From NCBI GenBank assembly GCA_946406115.1, contig OX291551.1, positions 5,890,001 through 5,954,000 of the forward strand: a DNA stretch of 64,000 nucleotides. Direction: 5' to 3'. The position numbers were made by a program, and so were the translations under genes. This document shows, piece after piece, positions 32,546 through 43,220 of this stretch (its first letter is position 1; every line of letters begins with the position of its first letter). Below the pieces are notes generated by a model, which saw nothing but the letters and a program-made list of their open reading frames with translations, was not told the origin of the DNA and searched no databases. This DNA is from Apoda limacodes. Taxonomy: Eukaryota > Arthropoda > Insecta > Lepidoptera > Limacodidae.

Positions 32546-32799
32546 TCGATTTCAAGGGGAATAAAACATGTAGCTAAATTTTCTGTCATTAAGTCTGCTT
32601 TAGGGGTATATTTACTACTTTTCAGTGAATTTAAATTCCATTTCTGTTTTTGTTAAAAAATAGTTTAAGTGGTTGTATATTATTTGTTTCTGCAAAGCTG
32701 TAAAACACAACCGTTTTGAAAGTATTGTTTTAATTTAATAAGCCAATAATATGTTATAAATCAAAATAATATTTAAACAAACACACATTTTTTATCTCT

Positions 32800-32970
32800 T
32801 TTTTACACCACTAAGGTGGCAAACAATGTTACGGTACGCTTTATGGTAAGCGGTCATCGCAGCCTATGAACGCTTGCAACACCTGGGACATAACTTGCAC
32901 GTTGCCGACCCTTCAGAAATCTTATAACTTTTTTCTTGAAGAACCCCATACTGTAGTCCTTACAGAATTG
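32800..32970 (-). mobile_element. CR1-type LINE 3' end, minus strand
   Basis: Only the tail: CACCACTAAGGTGGCAAACA, ATGGTAAGCGGTCATCGCAG, CACGTTGCCGACCCTTCAGA and TTCTTGAAGAACCCCATACT on the plus strand. It lies 250 bp from another CR1 end in the same orientation; both are independent 5' truncations. Confidence 0.75.
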
Positions 32971-33464
32971 GCACCTCACTTAAGTTCATCTGAAGTATTT
33001 GCAGAAGGTATATTCAAAATAAAAAGCAAACCGCGAATTCAATGAATAAAAAAAGATTTTTGCGCAAGATCAATTATTTATACGAGCATTTATACAATAA
33101 TAATTTCACAACAAAGATTTAGCATATATAATGTAAACGGAATTGAAGGAAACCGAATTAAATGTGCGTTAAAAAGTTACCAACTTTACCTCTGACAAAG
33201 TGTGTGATATCAAGAAAAATGCTCTTTGACACTCGCTCCACGAGCGCTTTCAGTTCTAATTGAATTTCTCGCTTCATTGATTTTCAATTTTCAAGTCACT
33301 CCTAGGACATTGTTGAAAAGTTGCCCAAATTTCAGTTTCTCTTCTGAGTAGGTACTTGCTTTTTTACACTTAAGAAAATGGGTCAAGTGAGAACAAGTCT
33401 CTTCTGTTATTTATTAATTTTTTTTATGTATGGTTAATAACGTTACAGTTTTAATTTCGCAAAG

Positions 33465-33612
33465 GGGTTAACCAGTGGCTAGAAACACCCACATCATATT
33501 GTGGAGGATGGCTCCTTTTCCCCAACCATATATTACGAAGATGGTATAGGCTTATTGCTACTGATAGCAATCTATCTGGACTAAGGTGGCTTTATAGTAT
33601 TTATCCAGCTTT
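33465..33612 (-). repeat. Repeat shared with the arms of the large inverted repeat
   Basis: The complement carries AGCCACCTTAGTCCAGATAG and CCACAATATGATGTGGGTG, like 17390-17520 (AGCCACTTTACTCCAGATAC, CCACATTATGATGTGG). So this block is also a dispersed repeat. Confidence 0.5.
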
Positions 33613-33619
33613 ATAGTAA

Positions 33620-34250
33620 TAAGCGCTAAAAAAAAAATCAGGGACAAGATAATATACCCCATTACTAATTCTAGGCAAATATAAAAAGTTAGTCAAGGGG
33701 AAAAGTTTTTTATTCTTAGTTTTAGTCTGAATCGTATAATTCTTCGATTTTGCTCATCATTACTACCAAAACGAAAACCAAAAAAACTTTTTTTCACCTC
33801 ACCAGCACGAAAAGGATAGTTTTGCTGTCCAAATTCAGTGAGTAAAATCGAATTTTGCTCACTAGTGAGGCAAAGTAATTCACTGTTCGAACATTGACTT
33901 TTGGATTTAACCTGATAATGAAAAAAAAACAGTAAAATTACTGGTTAGAAACAAATTTCGGGACAAACACTTAACCTTGTTCATTTTAATTAAGAATATA
34001 ACAACATGGGTTTTTTTCCATTTTTAAGTGAGTTTTTATAAATTATTAGTATTATTAAAAGTTTATACAGCTAACTTGAGAAATATCATACGTTGTTTTG
34101 ATAGCAATGGCAGAGATTGTAGTAGGTACAATTCCGAACGCAACCCATATTTAAAAAAAACAAACTAAAATCGCAGCAAGCTAGTTTTTTGAACAAAAGA
34201 TTTTTTCATTTATTAATTAATAATTCTATTTCGTTTGAAAAATGAGGGAT
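33620..34250. other. AT-rich stretch without recognisable features
   Basis: About 630 bases with poly-A/T runs. Nothing assignable. Confidence 0.4.
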
Positions 34251-34379
34251 ACAAGCTACGAAGATATTTCTCTGACACCAGAGGACTTTAGAGAACAAGT
34301 CTCCAATGCAAACTTAACTTTTACCAGAAAAGTCACGTGAAAATATTTTTCTCGCTGGTAGAGGTGAAAATTTGTATGT

Positions 34380-34860
34380 TGGACGCGTGAGCAAATTTTT
34401 GAAGTGAAAACTTCTTTAGCGGCGTTGTGCACTTTTTTTGGTATGGGTAAAAAATGATAAACTCGAATCAGGTCACGTGTCCTGATCGTGAAAATTCGCA
34501 AGACGGATGGAGAGTAGACAGCTGGCGCGGCGTAGGAGAGGGAGTATCCCCCTCTCTTTCTACGGCGCGGCGAAAATGTATGCCTGCGCCTGCTGTTTCG
34601 TTTAGGCGGCGCAGGGCGCTTGCGCGAATCGTCGTGTGTGTTTTTGTTACAGCGCGCTACGCGCATCCATGGATGGTGACAGCTGATGGCTCGACCGTCT
34701 GTGTAGTGGCCATACTGCTGTGTATTCGTAAAATTCGTGTATATAAAGTGTTTAAAATATGGAAATTGAACAAAGTGATCTTTGTCTTTGTAAAATACGG
34801 AAACCGTAATGCCACGCCTATTATAATTTTTATTTTTAGTATTCGCGATTATGAGTAGTA
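34380..34860 (+). other. GC-rich, CpG-rich patch; possible 5' region of an unidentified element or gene
   Basis: From about 34480 to 34690 the sequence is much richer in G, C and CG dinucleotides than anything around it (GCGCGGCGTAGG, TACGGCGCGGCGAAAATG, GCGCTTGCGCGAATCGTCG). It contains the perfect dyad TCACGTG at 34472. Downstream is a short frame opening MEIEQSDLCLCKIRKP (34760-34810). The 134- and 136-codon open frames crossing the patch on both strands look like by-products of GC richness. It could be a promoter or 5' untranslated region; not decidable here. Confidence 0.3.
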
Positions 34861-35340
34861 CAGGGAGGTTGGATATGGAATTTTAATTCTATGACAGATT
34901 GCGATGTCAAATATACTACGTCAAAAAAGTAAATAAACAAACATTATTATTTCTTGACAATGTCAAAAACATGTCTTGTGACATATTTGAGTGTTAAGCG
35001 CGAATCGTGTGTAAAGGTTTTCAGTTCTGCCGGTACTCCCGGAGTGCAACTCGTTTTTTTTTGGTCTCGTGCCTTTAAATCCCTTGCTATGCTCAGTATT
35101 TAAAGTCGGCACTTCTACCAAAAAACGCTTTTACCCACTTGTATAACAAATAACTATTTCTGAAAGAATTAACTTATTTTGTAGCTAATAGAGAAAAAAA
35201 TGGCATAGCAAGCCTGACTAAGTTAGAAAATTCTTTTTTAAAACATTCGATTGCAAAGAAGAGATAAATAAATAGGTAATTTTTTTTTCATTTGTGATTC
35301 TATTCCTTTTGGGATAAAAAAATATTATTTTCTGCCATAA

Positions 35341-35590
35341 TGACTGCCTCGCAGCCTAGTTGGTAGTGCGGCCGGCAGCTATGCCCTCTGCAAACCTCTG
35401 TGTGGATTCAATTCCCGCGCTAGACAAACATTTATGTTTGTCTTGAGTCTGGGTGTATTAATGTACGATATGTATGTATTTACAAAAGTAACAATATGTA
35501 TTTGTATACGTTTTCTGGTATCCATAACACAAGCTTTGCTTACTTTGGGGCCAGATGACGCTGTGTGTAATGTCTAATATATTTTATAAT
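35341..35590 (+). mobile_element. tRNA-derived SINE
   Basis: The head CTCGCAGCCTAGTTGGTAGT carries a box-A-like motif. GTGTGGATTCAATTCCCGCG has a degenerate box B. The body continues ATTTATGTTTGTCTTGAGTC and GGTGTATTAATGTACGATAT, and the end CAAGCTTTGCTTACTTTGGG, GATGACGCTGTGTG is shared with the better copy at 61045-61215. Such SINEs depend on LINE machinery for movement. Confidence 0.75.
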
Positions 35591-35597
35591 AACGGGG

Positions 35598-35987
35598 TCG
35601 TCGGCAAACCTTAGGTGTACGATGTACTCGCCGTTTACGTTTATGTCCCGCCCAGCCCAGTCCAAGGTTTTGAAGGCATCTTCTAGTGCGTTGGTAAACA
35701 GTTTCAGGGACATGACGTCCCCCTGTCTTACACCTCTATGCAGCGGGATGGCACTTCTCTTATGGTATTATACCTCAATATATCGCCATGCAGCTTAAAC
35801 GACATCGCTGCAGAGAATCTAGCACGGCCCATATTTTATTGGAGTCAAAGGCTTTCTCGTAGGATACAAATGCCATAAACAGAGGCTGATTATACTTTTG
35901 AGTTTTTTGTATAATCTGCCGTTTCCGAAACTCGTAATCAGCTTGTTCTGGCGGCTGAAACTCATAAAGTCTTCCAGCGAGACGATT
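35598..35987 (-). pseudogene. RTE LINE reverse transcriptase fragment, joined tail-out to CR1
   Basis: On the minus strand: EQADYEFRKRQIIQKTQKYN, PLFMAFVSYEKAFDSNKIWA (first catalytic Asp is in the SYEKAFD motif) and, nearer the left, GEYIVHLRFADD (active-site box). Frame breaks lie between. The fragment stops at about 35987 (GAGACGATTCG), where CR1 sequence begins on the opposite strand. Confidence 0.75.
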
Positions 35988-36415
35988 CGCGTTTACCGCT
36001 AAGAAAACCCCATTCACTGAGGTCCCACAATTCCAGAATCACCATGTCCAAGAGCATTTGGATCCTTGGTGTTGACATCTCCAGCGATATTAAGTTCCAA
36101 GATCATTTGCAAGACAAGGTAAAGCTGGCATCCAAAAAACTTGGTGTACTCAACAGAGCGAAGCAGTGTTTCAACCTTTGCAACCGTTTTTGCGGGGCAA
36201 GACACAAGTCCGGCCCAGATGGAGAACAACTGCTATCTCTGTGCACCCGGATACCAGCTTGGCCCTTTCCTCCCTGTGTGTGTTCTAGCGCTTGTACTTA
36301 TAATGGGATGTGTTCTGAGGAATTGTTCGAAATTAAGCCCACGGCTATCTTCTATACCATCGCACTGCTCGCTATCGGTTTTGTTTTGTTTGCCACCTTA
36401 GTCGTATAATTTTTT
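35988..36415 (+). pseudogene. CR1-type LINE fragment adjoining the RTE fragment
   Basis: Begins CGTTTACCGCTAAGAAAACC, then GAGGTCCCACAATTCCAGAA, and reads SIWILGVDISSDIKFQDHLQ and LASKKLGVLNRAKQ. Two internal deletions bring the 3' tail (GTTTGCCACCTTAGTCG plus a T-run) close to the ELFEIKPTAIFY region. Together with 35598-35987 it forms a tail-to-head RTE/CR1 junction unlike that at 18.45 kb. Confidence 0.75.
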
Positions 36416-36419
36416 TTTA

Positions 36420-36640
36420 CTTTATTTTGTTCTAATTCAACCCAACTTGCTTGCCCGTTGTCAAACAAATCAACACAGGTGCCGTCACGCTTCTTTGGCA
36501 GCGATGTGACATCTTTGACGGCTGATTTGACGTTGAAACAAAAGTTATTGTGAAGATTTAAGGAGCTGTTTGTGGCGCACCTCGCTTTGTCACCGAGCGC
36601 AAGTCGTCGGCCAAAACACGGGCGCAAGGTCAAGATAGTA
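36420..36640 (-). other. Unrecognised minus-strand open frame
   Basis: About 70 codons reading, in part, LRPCFGRRLALGDKARC, FNVKSAVKDVTSLPKKRD and GTCVDLFDNGQASWVELEQN. The composition is protein-like, but I recognise no family. It lacks a clear start or splice context and follows the CR1 end directly. Candidate host exon or unidentified transposon relic. Confidence 0.2.
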
Positions 36641-36883
36641 AAATTTTGACTTGTTTGCCATATTCGCGTTTAGCAGCGTCAAATTAGTCAAAAACACCAG
36701 TTACCAAAACGTTTCAATAAATGCCGCTAATTTTTTTTCCTATTCTCGCCTATTCTACTTGACACTATTAACAGATTATTTGTTTCCTCTATGATCGCTA
36801 GTACAAAGAATAAAAAAGAGTCAACTAGGAAATATGGAAAAAAAAATACTAAAAGAAATTTGACATTTTACGAACATAAATCC

Positions 36884-36995
36884 TGCTGAGCCGCTGAAAT
36901 CGAAGACTCTTACTATAAATTTTGATTAAGTGCGTGTCCGCGATCGTGATTCGATTTCACTGTTCCCAGGAAAATCCGTGACTAGATTGAAAATG
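36884..36995 (+). repeat. Conserved repeat R3, copy 1
   Basis: GAGCCGCTGAAATCGAAGAC, TTTTGATTAAGTGCGTGTCC, GCGATCGTGATTCGATTTCA and CGTGACTAGATTGAAAAT. Two further copies in the same orientation lie at 43448-43560 and 62787-62905. The central 40 bp are almost unchanged in all three. Confidence 0.8.
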
Positions 36996-37189
36996 ATAAA
37001 CGAACAACGTTTTTTTGGTATATTTTTTAAATTAGAAATATTAACCTTTGTCGTAGAATGTATTGTAATTCAACCCTGATCTTATATCAAGAATTACAAT
37101 TGATATCATTCATCGCCTTCGATAAATCCGACATCGTCGACATGTTATGACGCCGCGACAAAATATATAACTGCCTAAATAGCACCCGA

Positions 37190-37680
37190 CTAGCTGACCC
37201 GGCGAACGTTGTTTTTTTAAACAACTGCCGCACCAACCTATTGTGAAAGGGTTGTACTAATTCAGAAACCTTTCACGGGGTGTGCATAACAACTTATCAA
37301 AATTTCATTACAATCGGTGTTCCCCTATTGCGCGAGTCCGACTCGCGCTTGACCCTTTTTTCTTTCTCAGAAACCTTTCCCGGCGTGTGCATAACAACTT
37401 ACCAAAATTTCATTACAATCGGTTTACCCTTATTGCGCGAGTCCGACTCGCACTTGACCCTGTCCATCTCGTACTTTTTTTCTTTCTCAGAAACATTCCC
37501 GGCGTGGGCATAACAACTTACCAAAATTTCATTAAAATCGGTTTACCCTTATTGCGCGAGTCCGACTCGCTCTTGACCCTTTCGGAAAATCCTACCTCAT
37601 ACGTCCAACCTACTGCCTACGTCATACAAAGAACACACCCTCCAAGTTTCAAGTCTCTACGATCAGCGGTTTAGATAGCG
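37190..37680 (+). repeat. Tandemly triplicated Helitron-like terminus in a CTAGCTGACCCGGC repeat
   Basis: Opens with ACTAGCTGACCCGGCGAACG, a very common arthropod repeat start. A unit of 105-120 bp is then repeated three times, at 37263, 37368 and 37488. Each unit has GTGTGCATAACAACTTA (one change in unit 3), AATTTCATTACAATCGGT (one change in unit 3) and the hairpin GCGAGTCCGACTCGC followed by CTTGACCC. The hairpin is the one found at the Helitron-like termini elsewhere in the window. Open frames of 77 and 130 codons reflect the repetition and are not genes. Confidence 0.75.
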
Positions 37681-37999
37681 AAAAAATCCTAGGTTTGTGG
37701 TTTAGACTGTGCATTGATCCGTCAGTCAGTCAAGAAGATAGATTGATATAGGGTTGTCGGGTGCTCTTGCCCAACGTCACGCCACCATACCTACAATATT
37801 ATTGTTTAAGCTGTTATAATACTTTAAATTCTTAAGATGGCGGTATATGTGAATAAAGTCTCTTTAAATTATATTTGACGGATGATAAATAAATATTTTT
37901 GACGCATGATTAATAACATTTAAGATGAATTACGTTGCTTTAGCTGTACAGACTGTAGATCCTAAAGCATTTAAGACAAAACAGACTAATTCGTTGGGA

Positions 38000-38135
38000 A
38001 TATGCTCTAGTGGACAGGCCACTTCGCTCACTGAACTGATTACCAATAGGGAAGAAGATTTTCGTGTGTCGACCACGGTCTGGAAGTTGTAGCGTGGGAC
38101 GGCTTCATACCAGGTGGAAGGACTATCCGTAAGCT
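38000..38135 (+). pseudogene. RTE LINE C-terminal fragment
   Basis: A degraded reading gives TDEDF, then GSCSVGRLHTRWKD, which matches the GRCSVGRPPTRWTD end of the RTE protein at 38.7 kb. Only about 130 bp; opposite strand to the larger RTE copy. Confidence 0.55.
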
Positions 38136-38644
38136 TACTCTTATATGAGGCTGATGCTAAACTTATATTCTAAATATCGAAACTGATATTGTCGAATGTG
38201 ACCATCACAAACGACACACATAGTCGTGCGTGATTTTAAATACAGTTTCTTTGTTTGGGTTCAGGGCAATGTAACTTTGTAAGTATGAGTTCATCCATGA
38301 TTGTAGTCCAACGGAATCAGACAAAATATTGCAAATATGAAATGAAACATTTATAAAAATTGTAGTTTTTTGAAGTTGCATTTTGCATTACATAAATATT
38401 TAGACTGGCTGTATAAGAGGGGTGATACAAGTTCGTTATTTGCATTTTATTCCAAAACTATTCGTTTTAGAGAAGAAACGAAAGAGCTTAAAATAGTAAA
38501 ACAAAAAAATTGCGATCAATACACGCTTTTTGGAATCCTTAACTATGTCCAGTTTTCCCGCTATAGTCGAACCAGACTTGAGACAACCACTTCTGGAATA
38601 CTGATAGTTACATATAGTTGTTGTGTGACAATTTACAGATAGTC
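38136..38644. other. Unassigned stretch
   Basis: About 500 bases. The 90-codon frame at 38370-38642 has no recognisable motif and no second copy. Confidence 0.35.
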
Positions 38645-38674
38645 TTTACTTTTTGTAACCTCGTCGTCGTCATT

Positions 38675-39028
38675 TCAGCCGCAAGACGTCCAATGCTGAA
38701 CGTAGGCCTCCCCCATATGTCTCCACAACGGCCGGTCCTGAGCCGCCCGCCTCCATCCGCTTCCTACGGCTCTGACAAGAGCGTCTGTCCACCTGGTAGG
38801 AGGCCGACCCACGCTGCATCTTCCGATCCGTGGTCGCCACTCGAGAACCTTTCTTCCCCATCGGTTATCGGTTTGACGAGCGATGTGGCCTGCCTTAGTT
38901 CTTTGGCGAATTTCCTCGTTTCGGATTCTATCGCGCAAAGAAACACCAAGCATAGCTTTTTCCATAACTCGCTGAGCGACTCTGAGCTTATTTAAGGCGA
39001 ACAGTAAGAGACCACGTTTCTGTACCAT
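38675..39028 (-). pseudogene. RTE LINE: C-terminal region
   Basis: LRVAQRVMEKAMLGVSLRDR, IRNEEIRQRTKAGHIARQTD, NRWGRKVLEWRPRIGRCSVG and RPPTRWTDALVRAVGSGWRR: the basic C-terminus of RTE proteins. It ends about 30 bp before the 3' tail. A deletion appears to have removed part of the usual KVTDIA..KLKWQW stretch. Confidence 0.85.
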
Positions 39029-39707
39029 AAGTCATCACTGGCAACACACATTGATTATAAACTTTCGTCTTTGGGCACTGAGGTATTTTGGACGAAAAGA
39101 TGTTGCGAAGTTTCCCGAAGGCTGCCCAGCCGAGCTGGATTCTTCGGTTAAACTCTTTCTCAAAGTTGGACCCACCTAATTGGACTACTTGCCCTAGGTA
39201 TGTGTATTTGTCAGCAACCTCGAGAGTAGCGTTCCCAACAACAACCGGTATAAGCGCGACATGGACGTTGAACATCACCTTCGTTTCATCCATGTTTATT
39301 TGGGGAATAGCCTGTTGGAAAACTCTGCTGAGGTCTCCGAGCATCGTGCCTAGGTCTTCCAGCGATTCTGCCAAGACCACTATGTCGTCGGCAAATCGAA
39401 GGTGATTGATGTACTCGCCATTTATGTTGACGCCATATCCTTCACACTCCAGAAGCTTAAACACATCCTCTAACGCAGTTGTGAACTGTTTCGGAGAAAT
39501 GACGTCTCCCTGTCTCACACCTTTCTGCAGATGGATTGGTTTCGTGTTCTGGTCTTGTAGTCGGACAGACATCGCGGATCTGTTATACAAACACTTCAGC
39601 ACTTTGATGTACCGATAGTTAATGTGGCACCGAGACTGTAACACCGCCCAGATCTCCATAAAATCGAAGGCTTTTTCATAGTCCACGAACGCTACGCAAA
39701 GAGGCAA
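38988..39707 (-). pseudogene. RTE LINE: reverse transcriptase palm
   Basis: 239 codons with the first catalytic Asp in VAFVDYEKAFDFMEIW (residues about 5-20), LQKGVRQGDVISPKQFTTAL, and the active-site box in INHLRFADDIVVLAESLEDL. Then QINMDETKVMFN, YTYLGQVVQLGGSNFEKEFN and VLPVMTYGTETWSLT. The catalytic residues are intact within this segment. Confidence 0.85.
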
Positions 39708-40210
39708 GATGGTCCTAAAGCCTTTACGGACACCGGCTTGTTCGGGAGGCTGGCATTCGTCAAACTTGCGTTCGAGACGATTCGTAATGGTAAAGAAATG
39801 GGTCTATAGTTCTTCAATGTGGTAAGGTCTCCTTTTTTAAAGAAAAGTATGACCGCGCTTCTGCTCCAAGCTTCTGGCGTAGTACCTTCGAGGAAAACAG
39901 AATTAAAGAGCCTCTGAAGGACTTTAATTATCGATGTTCCACCCGCATTCAGAAGCTCTGCCGTAATTTCGTCATTGCCCGCCGCCTTATTGTTCTTACG
40001 CTGTTTCAAGGCCATTCTAATCTCATATAAGCTGACGTCCGGTATATCTTCGGTATAGTGTCGAGTTAATTTGGCTCTGGGTTCTTTGGCCGTGATGTTG
40101 ATAGGATCACGAGTTGAGGTGTACAACTGTCTATAGAAGTTCTCGATTTCTCTCAATATTTCAGGTTTGGACGAAACGATTTTGCCAGTTTTGGTCTTCA
40201 GCTTTGTCAA
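39692..40210 (-). pseudogene. RTE LINE: linker and start of reverse transcriptase
   Basis: 172 codons: EIENFYRQLYTSTRDP, IPDVSLYEIRMALKQRKNNK, AAGNDEITAELLNAGG, IIKVLQRLFNSVFLEGTTPE, AWSRSAVILFFKKGDLTTLK and NYRPISLPLRI. These are the fingers motifs of non-LTR reverse transcriptases in RTE-style order. A frameshift separates it from the palm part. Confidence 0.8.
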
Positions 40211-40614
40211 CTGTCAATAGACAGGTCTCTAGAAAACACTTTTGAGCCTTTATTTCGTTCTATAGCCTTGTGTTGAAATGGCGTATATCGCGTCGTATGG
40301 CTTTCAAGATTTGTCTATTGAGCCGCGCGTATTCGGACCTATCAGATGAAGACTGCAATTTCATTTCGCGCCGCACCTTCATAAGATTTAGAGTCTAAAC
40401 TGAGAATTTTTGAGTTCTATTTTTGCGGCGAGCTTTGAAGAACTTAGCTTCAAGCGCTTGCGCTTGAACAGATTCCACCAGCCTATAATTTTTAAACCAT
40501 CCACATTTTCGCCCCTAAAAGCGATTTTGAAGTTCGAGCTGAAAATGTTCGGGGTTCTGTATGAAGGCAATCGTTGGAGGTAGCGTAGACCTTATCAAAC
40601 GACTTCTTTCAAAT

Positions 40615-40700
40615 TCGAGGTTGTAACCTCTGCCGAAGAAAATCCGGGAATCGAACCCAAGACTGTTGATTCTCTAGACCAATTCATCACCTTTGAGCCA
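40615..40700 (-). mobile_element. tRNA-like fragment (probable SINE head)
   Basis: The minus strand reads TGGCTCAAAGGTGATGAATT, then TTGGGTTCGATTCCCGGATT. The second contains a perfect box B (GGTTCGATTCC), the first a weak box A. No full cloverleaf could be drawn. It adjoins the truncated 5' side of the RTE element. Confidence 0.45.
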
Positions 40701-41368
40701 CTTTGTATATTAGTTAGTTATTTTATGGCCCTAACCTTACGCGCCCGTGCCTTACGATTCTGATAACGGGTAAATTAATCGGACGGAACCTTTTTGGGTC
40801 CCTTAACGCTACAACATTAAGGTAATTAATTAGTTACGATAGCCACCGTTATATAATAAGAAGGTACCACCCATTTCTTTTTGCACAATGTCGCTTGAAT
40901 TCAAAAAAGCTAATAGCCTTTCACTCAAACAAATGGATTTTATAGCAAAAACAAAATGAAACAATGTTGGACGTCCACAGATAAAAAGCTTGCTGTACGT
41001 GCTGACGACGGACTTATCTAGTGAATAAGACATGCGATACAGCCAGAAAGCTGAGCATTTTCTTGGTACTTATTTTTATTTTTAATTCCAGAAAGTTAAA
41101 AAAAAATATTTAGATTTGAATTGAACTGATACTGAATAATTATGCTTTTATTACATGGCAGGGGTTGTTCTCTGCGAATATTCATATTACTTTTTTATTT
41201 ATATATCTATTTTTGCCATGATTTACAAAACCGCATTTACGAGCACAATTCACCTATCGTAAGTTTAACTAAACTCAATGTGTGACTAAAAAACGACCAT
41301 GGTTTATTTGGTCTTGCAGAGAAACTAAAACTCTCAAATCAACTACGTATGCGGCTTCGACTCTCACA
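40701..41368. other. Unassigned stretch
   Basis: About 670 bases with no supported gene, RNA or repeat end. Confidence 0.35.
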
Positions 41369-41625
41369 CTATAGAACCGAAATGGTCGCGTACAGTGCGG
41401 TTTCAGAGATAAATACTCCCGCGAACGCTTGGGTTGTGGAATGAGGGTCCCTGTCAAGGTTTTCTCTAAGGGCCACAGTATGGGGTTTTGCAAGAAGAAG
41501 TTATTAGATTTTTGAAGGGTCGGCAACATGCGAGTGATACCCTTGGTGTTGCAACCGTCTTTAGGCTACGATGACCGCTTACCGTAAGGCGGACCGTAAG
41601 TTTGTTTGCCATTTATTAGTCTGGC
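41369..41625 (+). mobile_element. CR1-type LINE 3' end, plus strand
   Basis: AGAACCGAAATGGTCGCGTA and CAGTGCGGTTTCAGAG start inside the C-terminal frame. The tail follows: GGGTCGGCAACATGCGAGTG, GTGTTGCAACCGTCTTTAGG and GCGGACCGTAAGTTTGTTTG. A few small insertions relative to the 28.1-kb copy. Confidence 0.75.
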
Positions 41626-42473
41626 ACTGATCAATACTTAAGCGTTAAAAAACTGGAATTGCGACTTACTGATCTAACTTACCTTGGGAGCGGCACTCCG
41701 CTCTCACACTTGGTTGTATCTTTTACCCGTTTTTTGAGATGAATATGTGTGTGTAAGTGTGTGAGGGTTACCCATGGGTCACCATAGTATAAGTTTCTCT
41801 GCTGATGTGACCATAAAGAATAACTAATGAATCACTTTTGACGCAGTTTTTAGTGGCCAAAATATATTAGTATGAAGCAGCGTGTACTCAAAAACATTAA
41901 GTCGCAACAAAAAAAGTGTCTTATGTTGGGTGTAAATAATTCCCACAATTTAGTACTAAGCTACATGAGACCCCGTAAACACGTAGATTTACATTGTCGC
42001 AAAGTTATTAGTTTTGAAGACATCGCGCCGACGAACTCATAAATTGTAGTAAAACTCGACTTAAGAAAATTGCGACATGAATTTATACATAACATAAAAA
42101 CCAACAAAATAAATGTTTAGTCAACGCTGAATACTAACAAGTATTACGACACTGAATTATTTTGTAAAATATATATGAGAAAAAAGAAACCTACAAGTTT
42201 GTCAACCGTCAGTAATAATATCTCTTAGTAATTTTGCATAATTTTTGTTATCGATGTGTTATGTGTAATCTTTGTTACAGTGACCTTCGTCTACCACCGG
42301 TGCTTAACTTAGTACTCAAACCCGACTTTTTATGGATACAGGAAATTATTGACTTTATACATAATTTCCTAGTCGCAAAGCCTAAAAGACCTATTTATTA
42401 TAAACTCTAACACTATATTTACCTTTATACATTACATTTATGTATATACATGCCAGTCAAACAGAAAACCTCT

Positions 42474-43220
42474 CTTTTTAACCGACTTCAAAAAAGGAGG
42501 AGGTTCTCAATTCTGTTGTATTTTTTTTTTAATGTTTATTACCTCAGAAGTTCAATAAGTCTGCTTTATTTTTTACTTCTTAGTGGAATGGAAGTCGGTT
42601 TATGTTTTTGTTAAGAATTTGTTTATCTTTTTTATTATTATTATTTGTTGGCTCAATTTGAAAATCAAAGTGTTGTGTTGTAAAAATCATTCGATCAAGC
42701 ACAACACCGATAATGAAAATTTCACTCTTTCGTCTATAGCTCTGGTTTTTTATGACAATATTTTACATATAACATATACAACTCCTAGTGACTTATAAAG
42801 TCCTAGTACATCAATCTTATAAACACACAAAATCTTCATTGAAGTAAGAAATACAATATAAATATACATACATAGAAATAATCTCTCTTCGTTTATGACT
42901 CCCTGAAGGTTATAGTCTTAGAAGAAAAAACATAATACATTCCATATCCATGGCTATAATATCATCAATATAAATAAATACTTTCTTATCAAAGATGCAG
43001 TCAAAAGATTAACCCTGAGCCAGGACTGTCAGGTTAATCTTTTGACTGCATCTTTGATATGAAAGTATTTATTTATATTGATGATACATATAACATATAA
43101 CCTTTCCAGAAAAATATGCAGTCGGAAAGCAAAGATTCCATGTAAATCAGTTACGTGGTTTTTGACATACATACATACAGCTCAAACAGAGAACTAACTT
43201 TTTTGAAGCCGGTTAAAAAG
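42474..43220 (+). mobile_element. Complete non-autonomous TIR element, family B
   Basis: Ends TTTTTAACCGACTTCAAAAA (left, about 42475) and TTTTTTGAAGCCGGTTAAAA (right, to about 43219) are inverted copies with one mismatch in the core. The 747-bp interior has AT-rich sequence, a 71-codon frame at 42583-42798 judged to be chance, and an almost perfect hairpin at 42961-43085. Other left ends lie at 31176 and 50918, and a right end is at 57950-57976. Confidence 0.75.
42961..43085. repeat. 54-bp near-perfect hairpin inside the family B element
   Basis: The arms 42961-43014 and 43032-43085 are complementary over 54 bases with one mismatch, around a 17-nt loop (43015-43031). The arm includes TCAAAGATGCAGTCAAAAGA. 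A transcript would make a long double-stranded stem. Relatives of the outer arm sequence are seen near 46620-46800. Confidence 0.9.

Larger units (their letters stand above)
38645..40580 (-). mobile_element. RTE-clade LINE, 5'-truncated, 1.9 kb
   Basis: Minus strand from about 40580 to the 3' end at about 38645, where a GACGACGAC-type short tandem (complement of CGTCGTCGTC) forms the tail typical of RTE elements. It keeps the region between endonuclease and polymerase, the polymerase and the C-terminus, with at least two frameshifts. The endonuclease half is missing. This is the best RTE copy in the window. Confidence 0.85.

Noticed and set aside
34256..34858. Overlapping 134- and 136-codon frames on opposite strands
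   Set aside because: They coincide with the CpG-rich patch, where stop codons are rare by composition. No domain is visible.
37280..37674. Two open frames with a repeated ITTYQNFI..G.PLLRESDS motif
   Set aside because: The repetition comes from the tandem non-coding Helitron-like unit; LRESDS is the translation of the hairpin region.
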